A DNA stretch of 64,000 nucleotides from Jeongeupia sp. HS-3 (GCF_015140455.1 NZ_AP024094.1:1302001-1366000), one strand, 5' to 3'; counted from the stretch's first letter, positions 45,164 through 54,638 are shown. Translations and numbers: made by a program. Notes: generated from the sequence alone by a model not told the origin.

Positions 45164-45964
45164 TCAAAAGCCTTGTTGGGCAGTACCGAGCATGGTCGGC
45201 CTTGCCGACCTATCCGTCTCGGGTCGGAATTTGAGGTGCCCCAGATAGACCAGCGTCTGATTGACCTGCAGCGAGGGCACGTCCCCCTCGCGCATATGCA
45301 GGATATCGGCCGGGCTGATCCAGCGCGGATCGGCATCGGTCATCGGCAAGCCGATGTGTTTATACGCTTCAAGCACGAACTGCGAACAGAAAAAACGCTC
45401 GTCGTTACCGTTCCCCAGCTGGATCGTGGCAATGCCGCGCAAACAACCTTCGCGCACCGGCGTTGGCAGCAGCGGCAATTCGCACACGCGCCGTTGCAGC
45501 GAGAATGGCGCATGCAGCATCACGCCGACATAGTCATAGCGGCTACCGACGTTGCGGTCGGCAAAATCGCGCACCAGCACGCCCTGCTCCGGCTGGAACG
45601 CCGGATGACGAAAAGCGACGACGACGGCTTCATGATCGAGCAACTCTCCGATTTTGCGCACGCGCACCCCGCTACCCACCGCTTCGGCCACATCGCCATC
45701 ACCCAGATACAGCGCGGCATGGCTGACCGGCGCCATGGTGATCAAGCGGATACCCGCCGATGTCAGCCCGTTTCCGGCCGTCAGCAGAATGTCGCCGGGC
45801 ACCAGCGTATCGGCAAGAATCAGCGCCTCGCCATTGGCTGGCCGCAAGGCGTTGCTCTGGAAGGTGATCGCCGGCCCCGGCGCTGCGATCAGTTTGGGAT
45901 CCACACGCGTCGCGCAGGCGACACAACAGCAGGCAGCCAGAACGGCCACGATCAATGCTTTCAC
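45164..45964 (-). CDS. YaeF/YiiX-like papain-fold lipoprotein hydrolase
   Basis: 266 residues. The N-terminal signal is unusually Cys-rich (LAACCCVACATR), most likely a lipoprotein signal. The catalytic domain is the permuted NlpC/P60 type: H82 in VSHAALYLGDG comes before C193 in FFCSQFVLEAY, the reverse of the ordinary order. These enzymes are thought to cleave amide or thioester bonds of peptidoglycan or lipids; the substrate is unknown. The gene leads a two-gene unit with DUF2214. Confidence 0.75.
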   Translation of the reverse strand: MKALIVAVLAACCCVACATRVDPKLIAAPGPAITFQSNALRPANGEALILADTLVPGDILLTAGNGLTSAGIRLITMAPVSHAALYLGDGDVAEAVGSGVRVRKIGELLDHEAVVVAFRHPAFQPEQGVLVRDFADRNVGSRYDYVGVMLHAPFSLQRRVCELPLLPTPVREGCLRGIATIQLGNGNDERFFCSQFVLEAYKHIGLPMTDADPRWISPADILHMREGDVPSLQVNQTLVYLGHLKFRPETDRSARPTMLGTAQQGF

Positions 45965-46038
45965 TTTCGAATTACCGCACCGTGTAGATCGGCCTATTTT
46001 TTCACAAAAAGACAGTAAAAAGTCAGGAAATCAACGCA

Positions 46039-46067
46039 AAAAACCCCGACTTCAAGCCGGGGGTTTT
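46039..46067 (-). terminator. bioB terminator
   Basis: AAACCCC and GGGGGTTT arms with a mismatch form a hairpin. On the minus strand it is followed by a run of T, about 30 bases after the bioB stop. Confidence 0.7.
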
Positions 46068-46093
46068 CGTCGGGCCACCTTCAGCCTCGCTTT

Positions 46094-47071
46094 TTACAGC
46101 GGTTTGAGGTCGAGCTTTGCGAACAATGCCTTGTCGCGGGTGACATCCGGATTGCCGGTGGTCAGCAGCTTGTCACCGTAGAAAATCGAATTGGCACCGG
46201 CCATGAAGCACAGCGCCTGGGTCGCTTCGTCCATCTGCTGCCGACCGGCCGAGAGCCGCACGTACGATTTGGCCATGGTGATCCGCGCCACGGCGATGGT
46301 GCGAACGAACTCGGTCCAGCCGACGTGCTGATCGCCATCCAGCGGCGTGCCTTCGATCTTGACGAGGTTGTTGATCGGCACCGAATCGGGCTGCGGATCA
46401 AGATTGGCCAGCTGCGCGATCAGGCCGACGCGATCGAGACGGGTTTCACCGAGGCCGACGATGCCGCCGGTACAGACATGCAGCCCGGCCTTGCGCACCT
46501 TGCCCAAGGTATCGAGCCGGTCGGCATAGCTGTGGGTGGTGACGATGTCGGCGTACTTCTCGGGGCTGGTATCGAGGTTGTGGTTGTAATAGTCGAGGCC
46601 GACGTCACGCAGCTCTTCGGCTTGGCCGTCCTTGAGCATGCCCAGCGTGGCACAGGTTTCCAGCCCGAGCGCTTTGACCCCGGCAATCATCTGCTTCACC
46701 GACTCCAGATCCTTGGTCTTCGGGCCGCGCCACGCCGCGCCCATGCAGAAGCGGCTGGCGCCGTTTTCCTTGGCGATGCGGGCGACTTCGATCACCTCGT
46801 CGGCATCCATCAGCGTTTCGCGCTCCAGCCCGGTGTCGTGGCGCGCCGATTGCGAACAGTAGCCACAGTCTTCCGAACAGCCGCCGGTTTTGACCGACAG
46901 CAGCGTCGACAACTGCACACGATTGGCGTCGAAGGACTCGCGGTGCACCTGTTGGGCGCGAAACAGCAGATCGTTGAACGGCAGCTCGAACAATGCCGCC
47001 ACGTCGTCGAGGCTCCAGTTCTGTTGCTGCGGATGCGGCGTAAGGCGCTTGAATTCGATCGTTTGCGTCAT
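46094..47071 (-). CDS. bioB: biotin synthase
   Basis: A 325-residue radical-SAM enzyme that inserts sulfur into dethiobiotin. The SAM cluster motif is C65-x3-C69-x2-C72 ([13 protein letters not shown]). The second-cluster residues are in [16 protein letters not shown] and the [11 protein letters not shown] stretch, with Arg in [16 protein letters not shown]. The other bio genes are not nearby. The promoter upstream (TTGACA, 17, GAGAAT) overlaps the start region of comF. Confidence 0.97.
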   Translation of the reverse strand: MTQTIEFKRLTPHPQQQNWSLDDVAALFELPFNDLLFRAQQVHRESFDANRVQLSTLLSVKTGGCSEDCGYCSQSARHDTGLERETLMDADEVIEVARIAKENGASRFCMGAAWRGPKTKDLESVKQMIAGVKALGLETCATLGMLKDGQAEELRDVGLDYYNHNLDTSPEKYADIVTTHSYADRLDTLGKVRKAGLHVCTGGIVGLGETRLDRVGLIAQLANLDPQPDSVPINNLVKIEGTPLDGDQHVGWTEFVRTIAVARITMAKSYVRLSAGRQQMDEATQALCFMAGANSIFYGDKLLTTGNPDVTRDKALFAKLDLKPL

Positions 47072-47107
47072 GGTCGGCTGAATGGGCTAGAAATGAGAAG
47101 TTGCGCC

Positions 47108-47136
47108 ATTCTCGGCACGGGGTTCGTCATTGTCAA
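47108..47136 (-). promoter_or_regulatory. predicted bioB promoter
   Basis: On the minus strand a perfect TTGACA (47131-47136) and GAGAAT (47108-47113) are 17 bases apart. The -35 lies six bases before the comF ATG on the other strand. Confidence 0.65.
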
Positions 47137-47141
47137 ATTCG

Positions 47142-47825
47142 ATGCCAAGTATTTTGGACAACATCAAGCTGTGGCACTGGCCGGCGTGCTGCACGCTTTG
47201 CCACCGCTGGTGCCGCGGTGCATTTTGCGCGACTTGCGACGCGGCTTTGCCGCGACTACCGCTCAGCTGCTGCCCGCAATGCGCACTACCGACGCTCGAC
47301 GGCGGGCGATGCGGCGGCTGCATTGCCGATCCACCGCGTTTTGACGCCAGCTACGCAGCCTTGCGCTACGGTGGCGAAGTAGCGCAACTGATCACCGCGG
47401 CCAAATACGCCGGCCGCTGGCCTTTGTGGCGCACGCTCGCCGACTTATTGGCATTGCGCTTGCCGGCGATAGCCGACGTCGATGTACTGGTGCCGATGCC
47501 CTTGCACACCAAGCGGCTGCGCGAACGCGGCTTCAACCAGTCGGCCGAGATCGCCGGCGTCCTCGCGGCGCGAACCGGCCTGCCACTGCGGCACGATCTG
47601 GCCAGCCGGATTCGCGACACCGGCCAGCAAAGCCGCTTGAGTCTCAGCAAGCGCAAACTCAATCTGCGAGGTGCATTCGCCGCCACATCCGGCGTTCAAG
47701 GCCTGCGCATCGCCATCATCGACGATGTCATGACCAGCGGCCTGACCCTCGACACCCTTGCTGCGGCGCTCAAACGTGCCGGTGCGCAACACGTCGAGGC
47801 ATGGGTGGTCGCCCGCACCCTCTAG
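47142..47825 (+). CDS. comF: ComF family amidophosphoribosyltransferase-like protein
   Basis: A 227-residue protein with an N-terminal zinc-finger-like cysteine cluster (CCTLCHRWC, FCATCDAA, CCPQCALP, CGGC). A phosphoribosyltransferase fold follows, with the PRPP-site motif IAIIDDVMTSGLTLDTL. ComF/GntX proteins support DNA uptake or purine-related metabolism; Neisseriales homologues are linked to competence. The ATG at 47142 is preferred over a TTG at 47130 that lies in the bioB -35. Divergent from bioB. Confidence 0.88.
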   Translation: MPSILDNIKLWHWPACCTLCHRWCRGAFCATCDAALPRLPLSCCPQCALPTLDGGRCGGCIADPPRFDASYAALRYGGEVAQLITAAKYAGRWPLWRTLADLLALRLPAIADVDVLVPMPLHTKRLRERGFNQSAEIAGVLAARTGLPLRHDLASRIRDTGQQSRLSLSKRKLNLRGAFAATSGVQGLRIAIIDDVMTSGLTLDTLAAALKRAGAQHVEAWVVARTL

Positions 47826-47834
47826 CGCAGCACG

Positions 47835-50800
47835 CTATTTTTGCGGCGGAGCAGCGGGCTTGTCATCACCCCAGAGCGAATCGAAGTTGATCGAATACTT
47901 GGCGTCGATCGTGCTTTCGTCGGTGCCGATCCGGGTGACGAAGGACCAGCGCCGCGACAGCTGCAGCGTGAAGCGGACGGCATCCTTGAGGCCGTTGATG
48001 CTCTTGTCGAGCCCCAGCGTCAGCCATTTGTTGAGCCGTTTGCTCACGGTCACCACCTGCGTGGTGGTACCGTCTTCCATCGTGTCCGAGGCCACGCCAA
48101 CCTCGTCGATTCCCAGACTACTGAAGATTTCGTCCGAGAAGCTCTCGCCCGTATCACCACTCGACAAGGCGGCATTCAAGAGCTGCAGCAATACGGCCGA
48201 ATCGCCCTTGTCCATGTTGTCGGTGCCATGACCGAACAGCAGCCACGACAGCTTCTCGTTATCCGGCACCACCGGGTTTGAATACAGCGTTACCCGCGGG
48301 TTCAGCGCCGAGCCCTTGACCTGTACGCCGGCTTCGACCGACAACCCTTCGCGCACAGCAAGAATGTCGAGCGACGGATTATCGAGCATGCCCGAGAACG
48401 ACACGATGCCGCGCTCGATCGCCAGCTTCTGCCCGTAGGCACGGTAGGTTCCCTCCTCGACCTTGACGGTGCCAAAACCCTGCAGCGACTGGTTGGGCGT
48501 ACTGCGCAGGCGCAGCAGACCGGAAAGCTGCGCTTCCAGCCCGTAGCCGCGGAAGGTGAAATCATCGCCGAGGTCGACTTCGAACTGCAGATTGGCCAGC
48601 GGCACCGGCTTGCCGACGTCTTTTTTCTGCCCGACGATGACGACATCGTCGGACAGGTGCGGCACATCGGTCGAACGGTAGCGGATATCGCCGTGATCGG
48701 CCTTGAGGTTGCCGGTAACCGAGATGCCTTCCTTGCCATAGCGGACGTCGCCCTTGCCCGACACCACCAGCTGCATGTCCGGCTTGTTGATCAGCGTCAG
48801 CTGTCGCGCGGTGATCGTGGCGCTGGCATCGGCGCCGTTGTCGTTCAGGTCGATCTGGCCGGTGGCGCTGAGATCGCCGCGCCCCCCCTTGAAGGTAAAG
48901 GTATCCAGCAGCACGCGGTTCTGCGCCAGCCGGACTCTGGCTTTGCCATCCTGCAGCGAAATGCCGGTGGCGGCATCACGAATCGCCAGATTGTCGCCAT
49001 TCAGCGTGCCGGCCAGCACTGGCTGCGACAGCGGGCCATCGCGGCTGAGGTCGAAATCGACGCTGCCCTTCAGTTGCAGGCTGTCGCTCAGCAGCGGGGA
49101 AATTTTTGCCAGATCGGACAGCTTGCCGGTTGCGCGCACCGCGAGTGGCGCGCCGATCGCCAACTGCCACGCCGGCGCATCGACCCGGGTGTTGCCCGAT
49201 AGCGCAACCTGGCCAAAACGGCCGCTACGCACTTGCCCGTCCAGCGTCACCGTCGATTGGCGCGCCACGATGCGGGCACTCAGTTGATCAAGCCCCAGCG
49301 CCTGCGCCGGGCTGCGCTCGCTTGCCGGAACGCGCACATCGCCGCTGACGCGCGCCAGCGATACCTCGCCATCCAGTGTCGCCGCCTGCTTCAGTTGCCA
49401 GCGGCCGTTCAGCACCAGATCACTTTGTACCGTTTTGAAATCGGCGAGCTTGAGGATTTCGGCGAGCACCAGTTTGTCCGCGACGCCCTCGGTCTCCAGC
49501 CGCCCCGGTTGCCAGCTCAATCGACCGAGCTTGATCCGGCTCTCGCCGACCGCCAGCGACGTCGCCCCAAGCTCGACCTTGGCCGCGCCAAAACTGGCGT
49601 CGAGCGCCGATTGCAGGCTGATCGGCAGCATCGCTTGACCGCCGAGCTTGCTGATCCGCCCACGCCACTGCCACTGCGGATCAAGGCCGCCGTTGGCGGC
49701 AAGATCGATGCCGACCGGCTCGTCTCGGTACTGCCCGGCCGCAGTCAGCCGAATCGCATGCGCACCACGGGTGCCGTTGATCGCCAGCTTCAGTCGGGCA
49801 ATCCTGGCATCGAAGCCCTCAAGACCGGTGAGATCAGCGTCGAAATGCATCGGGCTCGTCAGGTCGGCGTAGAGCTGGCCGTCGAGCGTGCCGCGCGCGA
49901 GGCGAACGCCAAATGGCGTCGCCAGTGCACTGACATTGAGCGCGGTCTTGATCAGCGGCCGCTTGAACGTGCCGATCAGTTGCGTCGTCCCCTGAATCCG
50001 CCCCGAAAAACCGGGGCCGATTTCGCCAAGATTATCCAGCGCCAACTGCAGATCGAGCTTGTCGCTGGCGGTACCAAGCGCGCCGCGCGCGCTGACCCGG
50101 TTGCTGCCCAGCGCCAGCCACAGATCGGCTTGCTTGAGCCGCGCCTCGCTCAGTTCCAGCTCGCCCTTGCCCGACAACGGCCGCTTGTTGAACGTACTCT
50201 GCGCCAGCTCGTATTTCACATGCGCAGAAATGGCCAGTTTCAGTGCACCACGCGCCTTGATATGACCACTGATCTGCCCGGCCGGTACGGCGGCGAACTC
50301 GGCCGGATTAATATTGCGCAGCGTCGCATCGGCGAGAAAATCCTGACGCTCGAAACCGAATTCACCCTTGAGCGCCAGCGTGCTGTTGCCACGCTTGAGC
50401 TCTGCACTACGCACCGCCAGCCGGCGTTCGGTCTGCGGACGAATCCAGCCCAGATCGGCCTTGAGCGCGGCCTTGTAGGTTGGGTCGTCCAGGCTGGCCT
50501 TGACGTCCGGCGCCTTGTACGGGCCACTCAACAGCACTTGACCGGCCAGTTTGGTTTTCGGCTGTTTCTGCAGCAGCTTCGACAGATCAAGCCCGGCGAC
50601 ACCGATCGTCGCATTGAGCTGATCGGCACGGAACTGGCCGCGCCCCGTGATCTCGCCGCCACCAAGCAGCGAGGCCTTCAGCGAGGCAAGATCAAGGCGG
50701 TCGTCATTCAGCGAGAAATCGGCAGTGATGCCCGTCAGCGGCAAGGCATTGGTATCGGCCGGCCCCGGCGCGGCGTTTTTCAGCAGCAGCGATCCGGCGG

Positions 50801-51725
50801 CAAGCTTGCCGCTACTCGGCTTCAAGGCCAGATCAATATCGAGCAGCGCCTGCGGCAAGCCGGGCTGCAAGGCGGCGGGATTGACACCGTGCGCCTTCAG
50901 CTCCGCGGCCTTCAGCATTGCGTAGGCATACGGCGCGAACACATCGAGCCGGCTATCCAGCGAAATACCGATGTTCTCGCCCTTGACCGTCCCGGCCAGG
51001 CCCAGATCGCGCAGCGAGCCGGACAGGCGCAACTGGCTTTCCAGCGCCCGCTCCTCAATCACGCCACGATAGCCCAGCCGGCCATGGGTGGCGAACGGTG
51101 CACGGCCATCCAGCGACAACTGCGCCTTGATCCGGCCACGCGGGGTGTCGAGTTGCTGCAGATCGAGCCGGTGCACATTGCCATCGCTGTGCAGATTCAG
51201 GCGTACATGCTGCAGATCGACCGGCGATCCGGCCAGGGTAAAACGACTCAGGCTGGCAGCGTCGACATCGACCGCGATCGGCAGGCTCAGCGAGCTTGGC
51301 GGTGGCGACGGCGGCTGGTTCGGCGGGCCGGGCTTGGTGGCGATGTCCAGATGGCCCAGTTCAAGCCGCGTCAGCGATACCCGCCGCGACAGCAGCGCAG
51401 CCGGCTGCCACTCGAGGTAGCCACGATCCAGCTTGACCGTCACCGCCTTGGTGTCGACAACCAGCCCATTGACGGTGATCCCCCGCCAGAGCGAGCCCTC
51501 GAACGATTCGAGTTTGACTACGCCGCTGGCATTGGCGCGCGCCAACAGCCAGCGGTGTCCACCGTCGCTATCGATCCATGCCAGACCGGCGGCAAGCACG
51601 GCCAGCAGCAGCAACACACTGCCGAGCGTGCCCCAGATCAGCCAGCGCAACACGCTGCGCCTGGGCTTGGGTGGTGGAGCGGCGGCGTCTTGCTCGGGCG
51701 GAGGATTCTGTTCGTCCAGGCTCAT
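47835..51725 (-). CDS. tamB: translocation and assembly module protein TamB
   Basis: A 1296-residue AsmA-like inner-membrane protein. An N-terminal Pro-rich cytoplasmic stretch is followed by a single membrane anchor (WGTLGSVLLLLAVLAAGLAWI) and a very long periplasmic beta-taco. The C-terminal TamB/DUF490 domain has the YRSTDVPHLSDDVVIVGQ, GTYRAYGQKLAIERGIVSF and LLFGHGTDN motifs, ending INFDSLWG. With TamA it aids outer-membrane protein insertion and probably phospholipid transport. It directly follows tamA (one base between them). Confidence 0.94.
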   Translation of the reverse strand: MSLDEQNPPPEQDAAAPPPKPRRSVLRWLIWGTLGSVLLLLAVLAAGLAWIDSDGGHRWLLARANASGVVKLESFEGSLWRGITVNGLVVDTKAVTVKLDRGYLEWQPAALLSRRVSLTRLELGHLDIATKPGPPNQPPSPPPSSLSLPIAVDVDAASLSRFTLAGSPVDLQHVRLNLHSDGNVHRLDLQQLDTPRGRIKAQLSLDGRAPFATHGRLGYRGVIEERALESQLRLSGSLRDLGLAGTVKGENIGISLDSRLDVFAPYAYAMLKAAELKAHGVNPAALQPGLPQALLDIDLALKPSSGKLAAGSLLLKNAAPGPADTNALPLTGITADFSLNDDRLDLASLKASLLGGGEITGRGQFRADQLNATIGVAGLDLSKLLQKQPKTKLAGQVLLSGPYKAPDVKASLDDPTYKAALKADLGWIRPQTERRLAVRSAELKRGNSTLALKGEFGFERQDFLADATLRNINPAEFAAVPAGQISGHIKARGALKLAISAHVKYELAQSTFNKRPLSGKGELELSEARLKQADLWLALGSNRVSARGALGTASDKLDLQLALDNLGEIGPGFSGRIQGTTQLIGTFKRPLIKTALNVSALATPFGVRLARGTLDGQLYADLTSPMHFDADLTGLEGFDARIARLKLAINGTRGAHAIRLTAAGQYRDEPVGIDLAANGGLDPQWQWRGRISKLGGQAMLPISLQSALDASFGAAKVELGATSLAVGESRIKLGRLSWQPGRLETEGVADKLVLAEILKLADFKTVQSDLVLNGRWQLKQAATLDGEVSLARVSGDVRVPASERSPAQALGLDQLSARIVARQSTVTLDGQVRSGRFGQVALSGNTRVDAPAWQLAIGAPLAVRATGKLSDLAKISPLLSDSLQLKGSVDFDLSRDGPLSQPVLAGTLNGDNLAIRDAATGISLQDGKARVRLAQNRVLLDTFTFKGGRGDLSATGQIDLNDNGADASATITARQLTLINKPDMQLVVSGKGDVRYGKEGISVTGNLKADHGDIRYRSTDVPHLSDDVVIVGQKKDVGKPVPLANLQFEVDLGDDFTFRGYGLEAQLSGLLRLRSTPNQSLQGFGTVKVEEGTYRAYGQKLAIERGIVSFSGMLDNPSLDILAVREGLSVEAGVQVKGSALNPRVTLYSNPVVPDNEKLSWLLFGHGTDNMDKGDSAVLLQLLNAALSSGDTGESFSDEIFSSLGIDEVGVASDTMEDGTTTQVVTVSKRLNKWLTLGLDKSINGLKDAVRFTLQLSRRWSFVTRIGTDESTIDAKYSINFDSLWGDDKPAAPPQK

Positions 51726-51726
51726 A

Positions 51727-53481
51727 TCAGAACGTTAGCCCCAGACTGAAATAGAAGCGCCACTGTTCGGCGTCAAGCCCGTAGGCGAGGTCGGCCCCGA
51801 GTACGCCAACCGGGCTGACCCAGCGCGCACCGGCCCCCACGCCGGTCTGGCCCTCGAAACTGTCCCAGGTATCGGCAGCATCGCCGTAGTCGACGAAGAC
51901 CGCGGCGCGCCAGTCCTTGTAGACCACATGTTGATATTCCGCCGTCGCGGTTCCGAGCACACGGCCCGGCCCGGTGGTGTCGCCGGAGATAATGCCGAGA
52001 CTCTGGTAATCGTAGCCGCGCACGCTGTTGGCGCCACCGGCACGGAACAGGTAATCGGTCGGCACCTTGCTCGGATCGTTGGTGAAGTTCTGCCCGAGTT
52101 CGAGCCGGATGAAGGCCACATCGGCGGTACCGATCTTCCAGTACTGCACGCCCTGAGCGTAGAGCTGCACGAAGGATTCATCGGTCGCCAGCCCTTGTAC
52201 CGCACCGGCGCCCTCAAGCTGCAGGATATTGCCGTTCTTGGGATCGCGACGATTATCAAGATCACGGCGGATCCACTTGTAGTACGCCACCAGCGCCTGC
52301 GGCCGTTCGATATTGTTATCGGCGTTGACCCGGCGTTCACTCAGGTATTCGATGCCCAGCACCCGCTCGATCAGGTCTTCCTTACGGGAGCGGAACACGC
52401 CCCCCTTGTAGGTCTGGGTATCCAGCCCCTCAACCGTGCTGCTGGTGTAGTTCACATAGGCGCGATGCGAATAGCCACTTCTGAACTGCGGAAAATCGAT
52501 CGACAGCTCGCCTTCCTGCTCGTCGCCATCGAGCTTGGCGCGCACGCCGGCAACCCAGCCACGGTCGAGCAAGTTGTTGTAGTAATACTGTGCTTCGGTG
52601 CGCGGGCCGGTATTGGTGCTGTAACCCAGCGATAGCGCCAGTTTGTTCAGCGGCACTTCTTGCAGATTGATGACCACCGGCGCGATATAAGGTGGCGTCG
52701 GCGATGGATCGGCCTCGACGACCGCGGCGCCAAATTGCGGCATTGCCTGCAAATCCGTCTGCAGATCTGCCAGATCCTTGCGGCGGTACTCGCCGCCTTC
52801 TTGCAGGTCAATGCGGTTCTTAACGATGCGTTCCGGATAGCGTTGCAAGCCCTTGATCGTGACCGGCCCATAGCTATACGCCGGGCCGCTATCGACAAGC
52901 AGCGTGACGGCGGCGGTGTTGCTGGCCGGATCGACCTTGACCTCGCTCTTGGCGATACGCGCGGTCAAATAGCGCCGCGCCAGAATGCGGTTCAACACGC
53001 GCTGCTTGGTTTCGGACCATGCCGACTGGGTAAAGACATCGCCCTCGGCCAGAGCCCAGCCGCTTTCGAGCCGGCCTAGCGCACGCTGGTAAAAGGCATC
53101 GTCCTCGGTAATCGGCCCGGTGAGTTGAAAATCGACCTTGTCGACCCGCGTCAACGGGCCAGAATCGACCTTGAGCACCGCACGGTAATGCCCGTCTTCA
53201 TGCTCAAGCCTGGCGGTGATTTTCGAGGAAAAATAACCCTGGGTGTTCAAGAGCGCGGCCGCTTCCTGCGGAGTGCGGTCGACCAGCAGTTGCAGGCTAT
53301 CCGGCGTGGTCTTTTTCTCGTCACGCCAGCGGTACAAATCCAGATAGCGCTCGAGCAAGGATTCGATCTCGGACGGCGCATCAATCTGGACCTTATACGA
53401 GGCGATTTCGCCCTCATCGGCCCAAACCAGGCTGGTGGCGAACAAAGCACTCAAGAGGGTGGAACGCATCAGGACAGACAT
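51727..53481 (-). CDS. tamA: outer-membrane assembly factor TamA
   Basis: A BamA-family barrel with N-terminal POTRA domains, 584 residues from the ATG at 53481. An ATG at 53469 (MRSTLLSALFATSLVWA) is equally possible, and neither has a ribosome site. The region upstream of 53481 in frame contains another gene's terminator, so longer starts are excluded. POTRA region: ARLEHEDGHYRAVLKVDSG and VTLLVDSGPAYSYGPVTIKG. The barrel ends DAEQWRFYFSLGLTF with the C-terminal Phe. It contains the GGANSVRGYDYQSLG loop typical of Omp85 proteins. Confidence 0.92.
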   Translation of the reverse strand: MSVLMRSTLLSALFATSLVWADEGEIASYKVQIDAPSEIESLLERYLDLYRWRDEKKTTPDSLQLLVDRTPQEAAALLNTQGYFSSKITARLEHEDGHYRAVLKVDSGPLTRVDKVDFQLTGPITEDDAFYQRALGRLESGWALAEGDVFTQSAWSETKQRVLNRILARRYLTARIAKSEVKVDPASNTAAVTLLVDSGPAYSYGPVTIKGLQRYPERIVKNRIDLQEGGEYRRKDLADLQTDLQAMPQFGAAVVEADPSPTPPYIAPVVINLQEVPLNKLALSLGYSTNTGPRTEAQYYYNNLLDRGWVAGVRAKLDGDEQEGELSIDFPQFRSGYSHRAYVNYTSSTVEGLDTQTYKGGVFRSRKEDLIERVLGIEYLSERRVNADNNIERPQALVAYYKWIRRDLDNRRDPKNGNILQLEGAGAVQGLATDESFVQLYAQGVQYWKIGTADVAFIRLELGQNFTNDPSKVPTDYLFRAGGANSVRGYDYQSLGIISGDTTGPGRVLGTATAEYQHVVYKDWRAAVFVDYGDAADTWDSFEGQTGVGAGARWVSPVGVLGADLAYGLDAEQWRFYFSLGLTF

Positions 53482-53560
53482 GCGGCGATGGCGAGCTTGA
53501 AAACACCGTACTTTAGCCGAAAGCCCGGATGCAGCGGCGATTCGGTGCGTATGAATGACG

Positions 53561-53607
53561 AACAAAAAAATTGCCCGGCTCGGCCCACAAGGGCCGATGC
53601 ACGGGCA
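53561..53607 (-). terminator. terminator of the 30-residue small gene
   Basis: Nested arms TGCCCG/CGGGCA and CGGCCC/GGGCCG around an ACAA loop. On the minus strand they run into AATTTTTTTG. It ends the small-gene transcript before tamA begins on the same strand. Confidence 0.8.
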
Positions 53608-53675
53608 TCAATAGGAGGAGTCGATAACGGCCAAGAGGCCGGGTACTACAGAGATGCGCTAAACAGCGCAAAACA

Positions 53676-53768
53676 TCAACGAACGAGCGTCAAACGCCAT
53701 CCGTAAGATTTCACGATCAGGCGCTGGGCCAGTTCGACGTTCTTCACGATTTTCAGCAGGGTCTTCAT
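53676..53768 (-). CDS. 30-residue cationic small protein, unrecognised
   Basis: ATG at 53768 with AAGGAG at ideal spacing. The peptide begins MKTLLKIVKNVELAQRLIVK and ends YGWRLTLVR. It has seven Lys/Arg against one Glu and an amphipathic helical pattern, without a signal peptide. A promoter-like pair (53830-53858) lies 62 bases upstream and a strong terminator follows. Between stop and terminator, the transcript holds two further small hairpins (GCGCT-AAAC-AGCGC and CGGCC-AAGA-GGCCG). The whole unit is about 260 bases, and no homologue is known to me. A dual-function RNA, leader peptide or type I toxin cannot be excluded. Confidence 0.55.
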   Translation of the reverse strand: MKTLLKIVKNVELAQRLIVKSYGWRLTLVR

Positions 53769-53829
53769 GTCCATCTCCTTGGAGAAGGTCTTGGTTCAGG
53801 GATGACAGCAGGTTTGCTGGCATGAGTGA

Positions 53830-53858
53830 ACTTTAGCAAAACTACATAATTGACGCAA
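53830..53858 (-). promoter_or_regulatory. predicted promoter of the small gene
   Basis: On the minus strand TTGCGT (53853-53858) and TAAAGT (53830-53835) are exactly 17 bases apart. Transcription would start near 53823. Confidence 0.5.
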
Positions 53859-53999
53859 TAGTTTTTGTACTTTTACTACCTACATTTTCGCGTTACGCAA
53901 TGTAACTGACTACGAATTTATCCGTACACATCGCATTAAAACTGAAATACTGCCGTAGTAAACAAAAAACACACCAGAATGGATGCGTAGTTTCACTAC
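53841..53999. repeat. ACTAC/GTAGT repeat cluster upstream of the small gene
   Basis: ACTAC occurs at 53841, 53875 and 53909, exactly 34 bases apart each time. The reverse form GTAGT occurs at 53955 and 53987. The last pairs with ACTAC at 53995 as GTAGT-TTC-ACTAC. The region is AT-rich and non-coding, and the motifs look like regulator sites. Confidence 0.5.
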
Positions 54000-54008
54000 C
54001 AATACAAA

Positions 54009-54028
54009 GGGCCGCCCGAAGGCGGCCC
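54009..54028 (-). terminator. terminator after the chalcone-isomerase-like gene
   Basis: GGGCCGCC and GGCGGCCC flank a CGAA tetraloop. On the minus strand TTTG follows, 25 bases after the stop. Confidence 0.7.
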
Positions 54029-54052
54029 CATAACCCGGTCCGGACCGAAGAA

Positions 54053-54625
54053 TCAGCGCGCGCCGAGCAGCTGCGCCTTCAAACCGGCCTGCACCGGCGC
54101 TTTGCCCAGCCAGATCGACAACAGCGCCGAGGCAAAATCGTCCCCGGCAATCGGCGGATAGGCCTTGCCGCGCACGGTGACGCGTGTTCCCTGCCCCGGT
54201 AACAGATCCAGCTGGATCACGTCGCCCTTGGCCACGGTCTTGACCTCACGAAAAACCTTGTCGAGCGCATCAAGCTGCGGCGCAAAGCGCTTCAGCTCGG
54301 CCGCCGAGGCGTTGTCCTTGAGACCGTCGACAAACGATTCGTGCATGGTGCCGGCCGAGACCTCACGCAGCATGCGCAACTCCATCCGCCGTGGCGTGGC
54401 AGCATTGATCACCGCCGCTGCGTCGCCGACCTTGGCGCTGGTGTACAGCGAAGCGACGTAAACATCGAATACCACCTTCTTGCGCACACCGGCGCCATTC
54501 AGTTGCAGCGACTGCCCGGCCACTTCGGTTTTGTCCGGCACGCTGATGCCGGCAACGTCGAGGGCATAAGCACCGCTCACGGCCATCGCCAGCGTCAGGG
54601 CCAGCGTTATCGCGCGTTTTTTCAT
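54053..54625 (-). CDS. chalcone-isomerase-like secreted protein
   Basis: 190 residues with a signal peptide (MKKRAITLALTLAMAVSGAYA). The chalcone isomerase-like fold is recognised by LNGAGVRKKVVFDVYVASLYT, the RMELRMLREVSAGTMHESFVDGL stretch and FASALLSIWLGKAPVQAGLKAQLLG. Bacterial members are periplasmic, have no proven isomerase activity and may bind fatty acids, which would fit the fatty-acid genes upstream. GGGGAAG precedes the ATG. A terminator in front (54639-54666) separates it from the thiolase gene. Confidence 0.85.
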   Translation of the reverse strand: MKKRAITLALTLAMAVSGAYALDVAGISVPDKTEVAGQSLQLNGAGVRKKVVFDVYVASLYTSAKVGDAAAVINAATPRRMELRMLREVSAGTMHESFVDGLKDNASAAELKRFAPQLDALDKVFREVKTVAKGDVIQLDLLPGQGTRVTVRGKAYPPIAGDDFASALLSIWLGKAPVQAGLKAQLLGAR

Positions 54626-54638
54626 GGTCTTCCCCTAG

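Noticed and set aside
49233-51749. Long open frame opposite tamB
   Set aside because: Same antisense artefact: no motif, no ribosome site, and tamB on the other strand is full length with clear domains.
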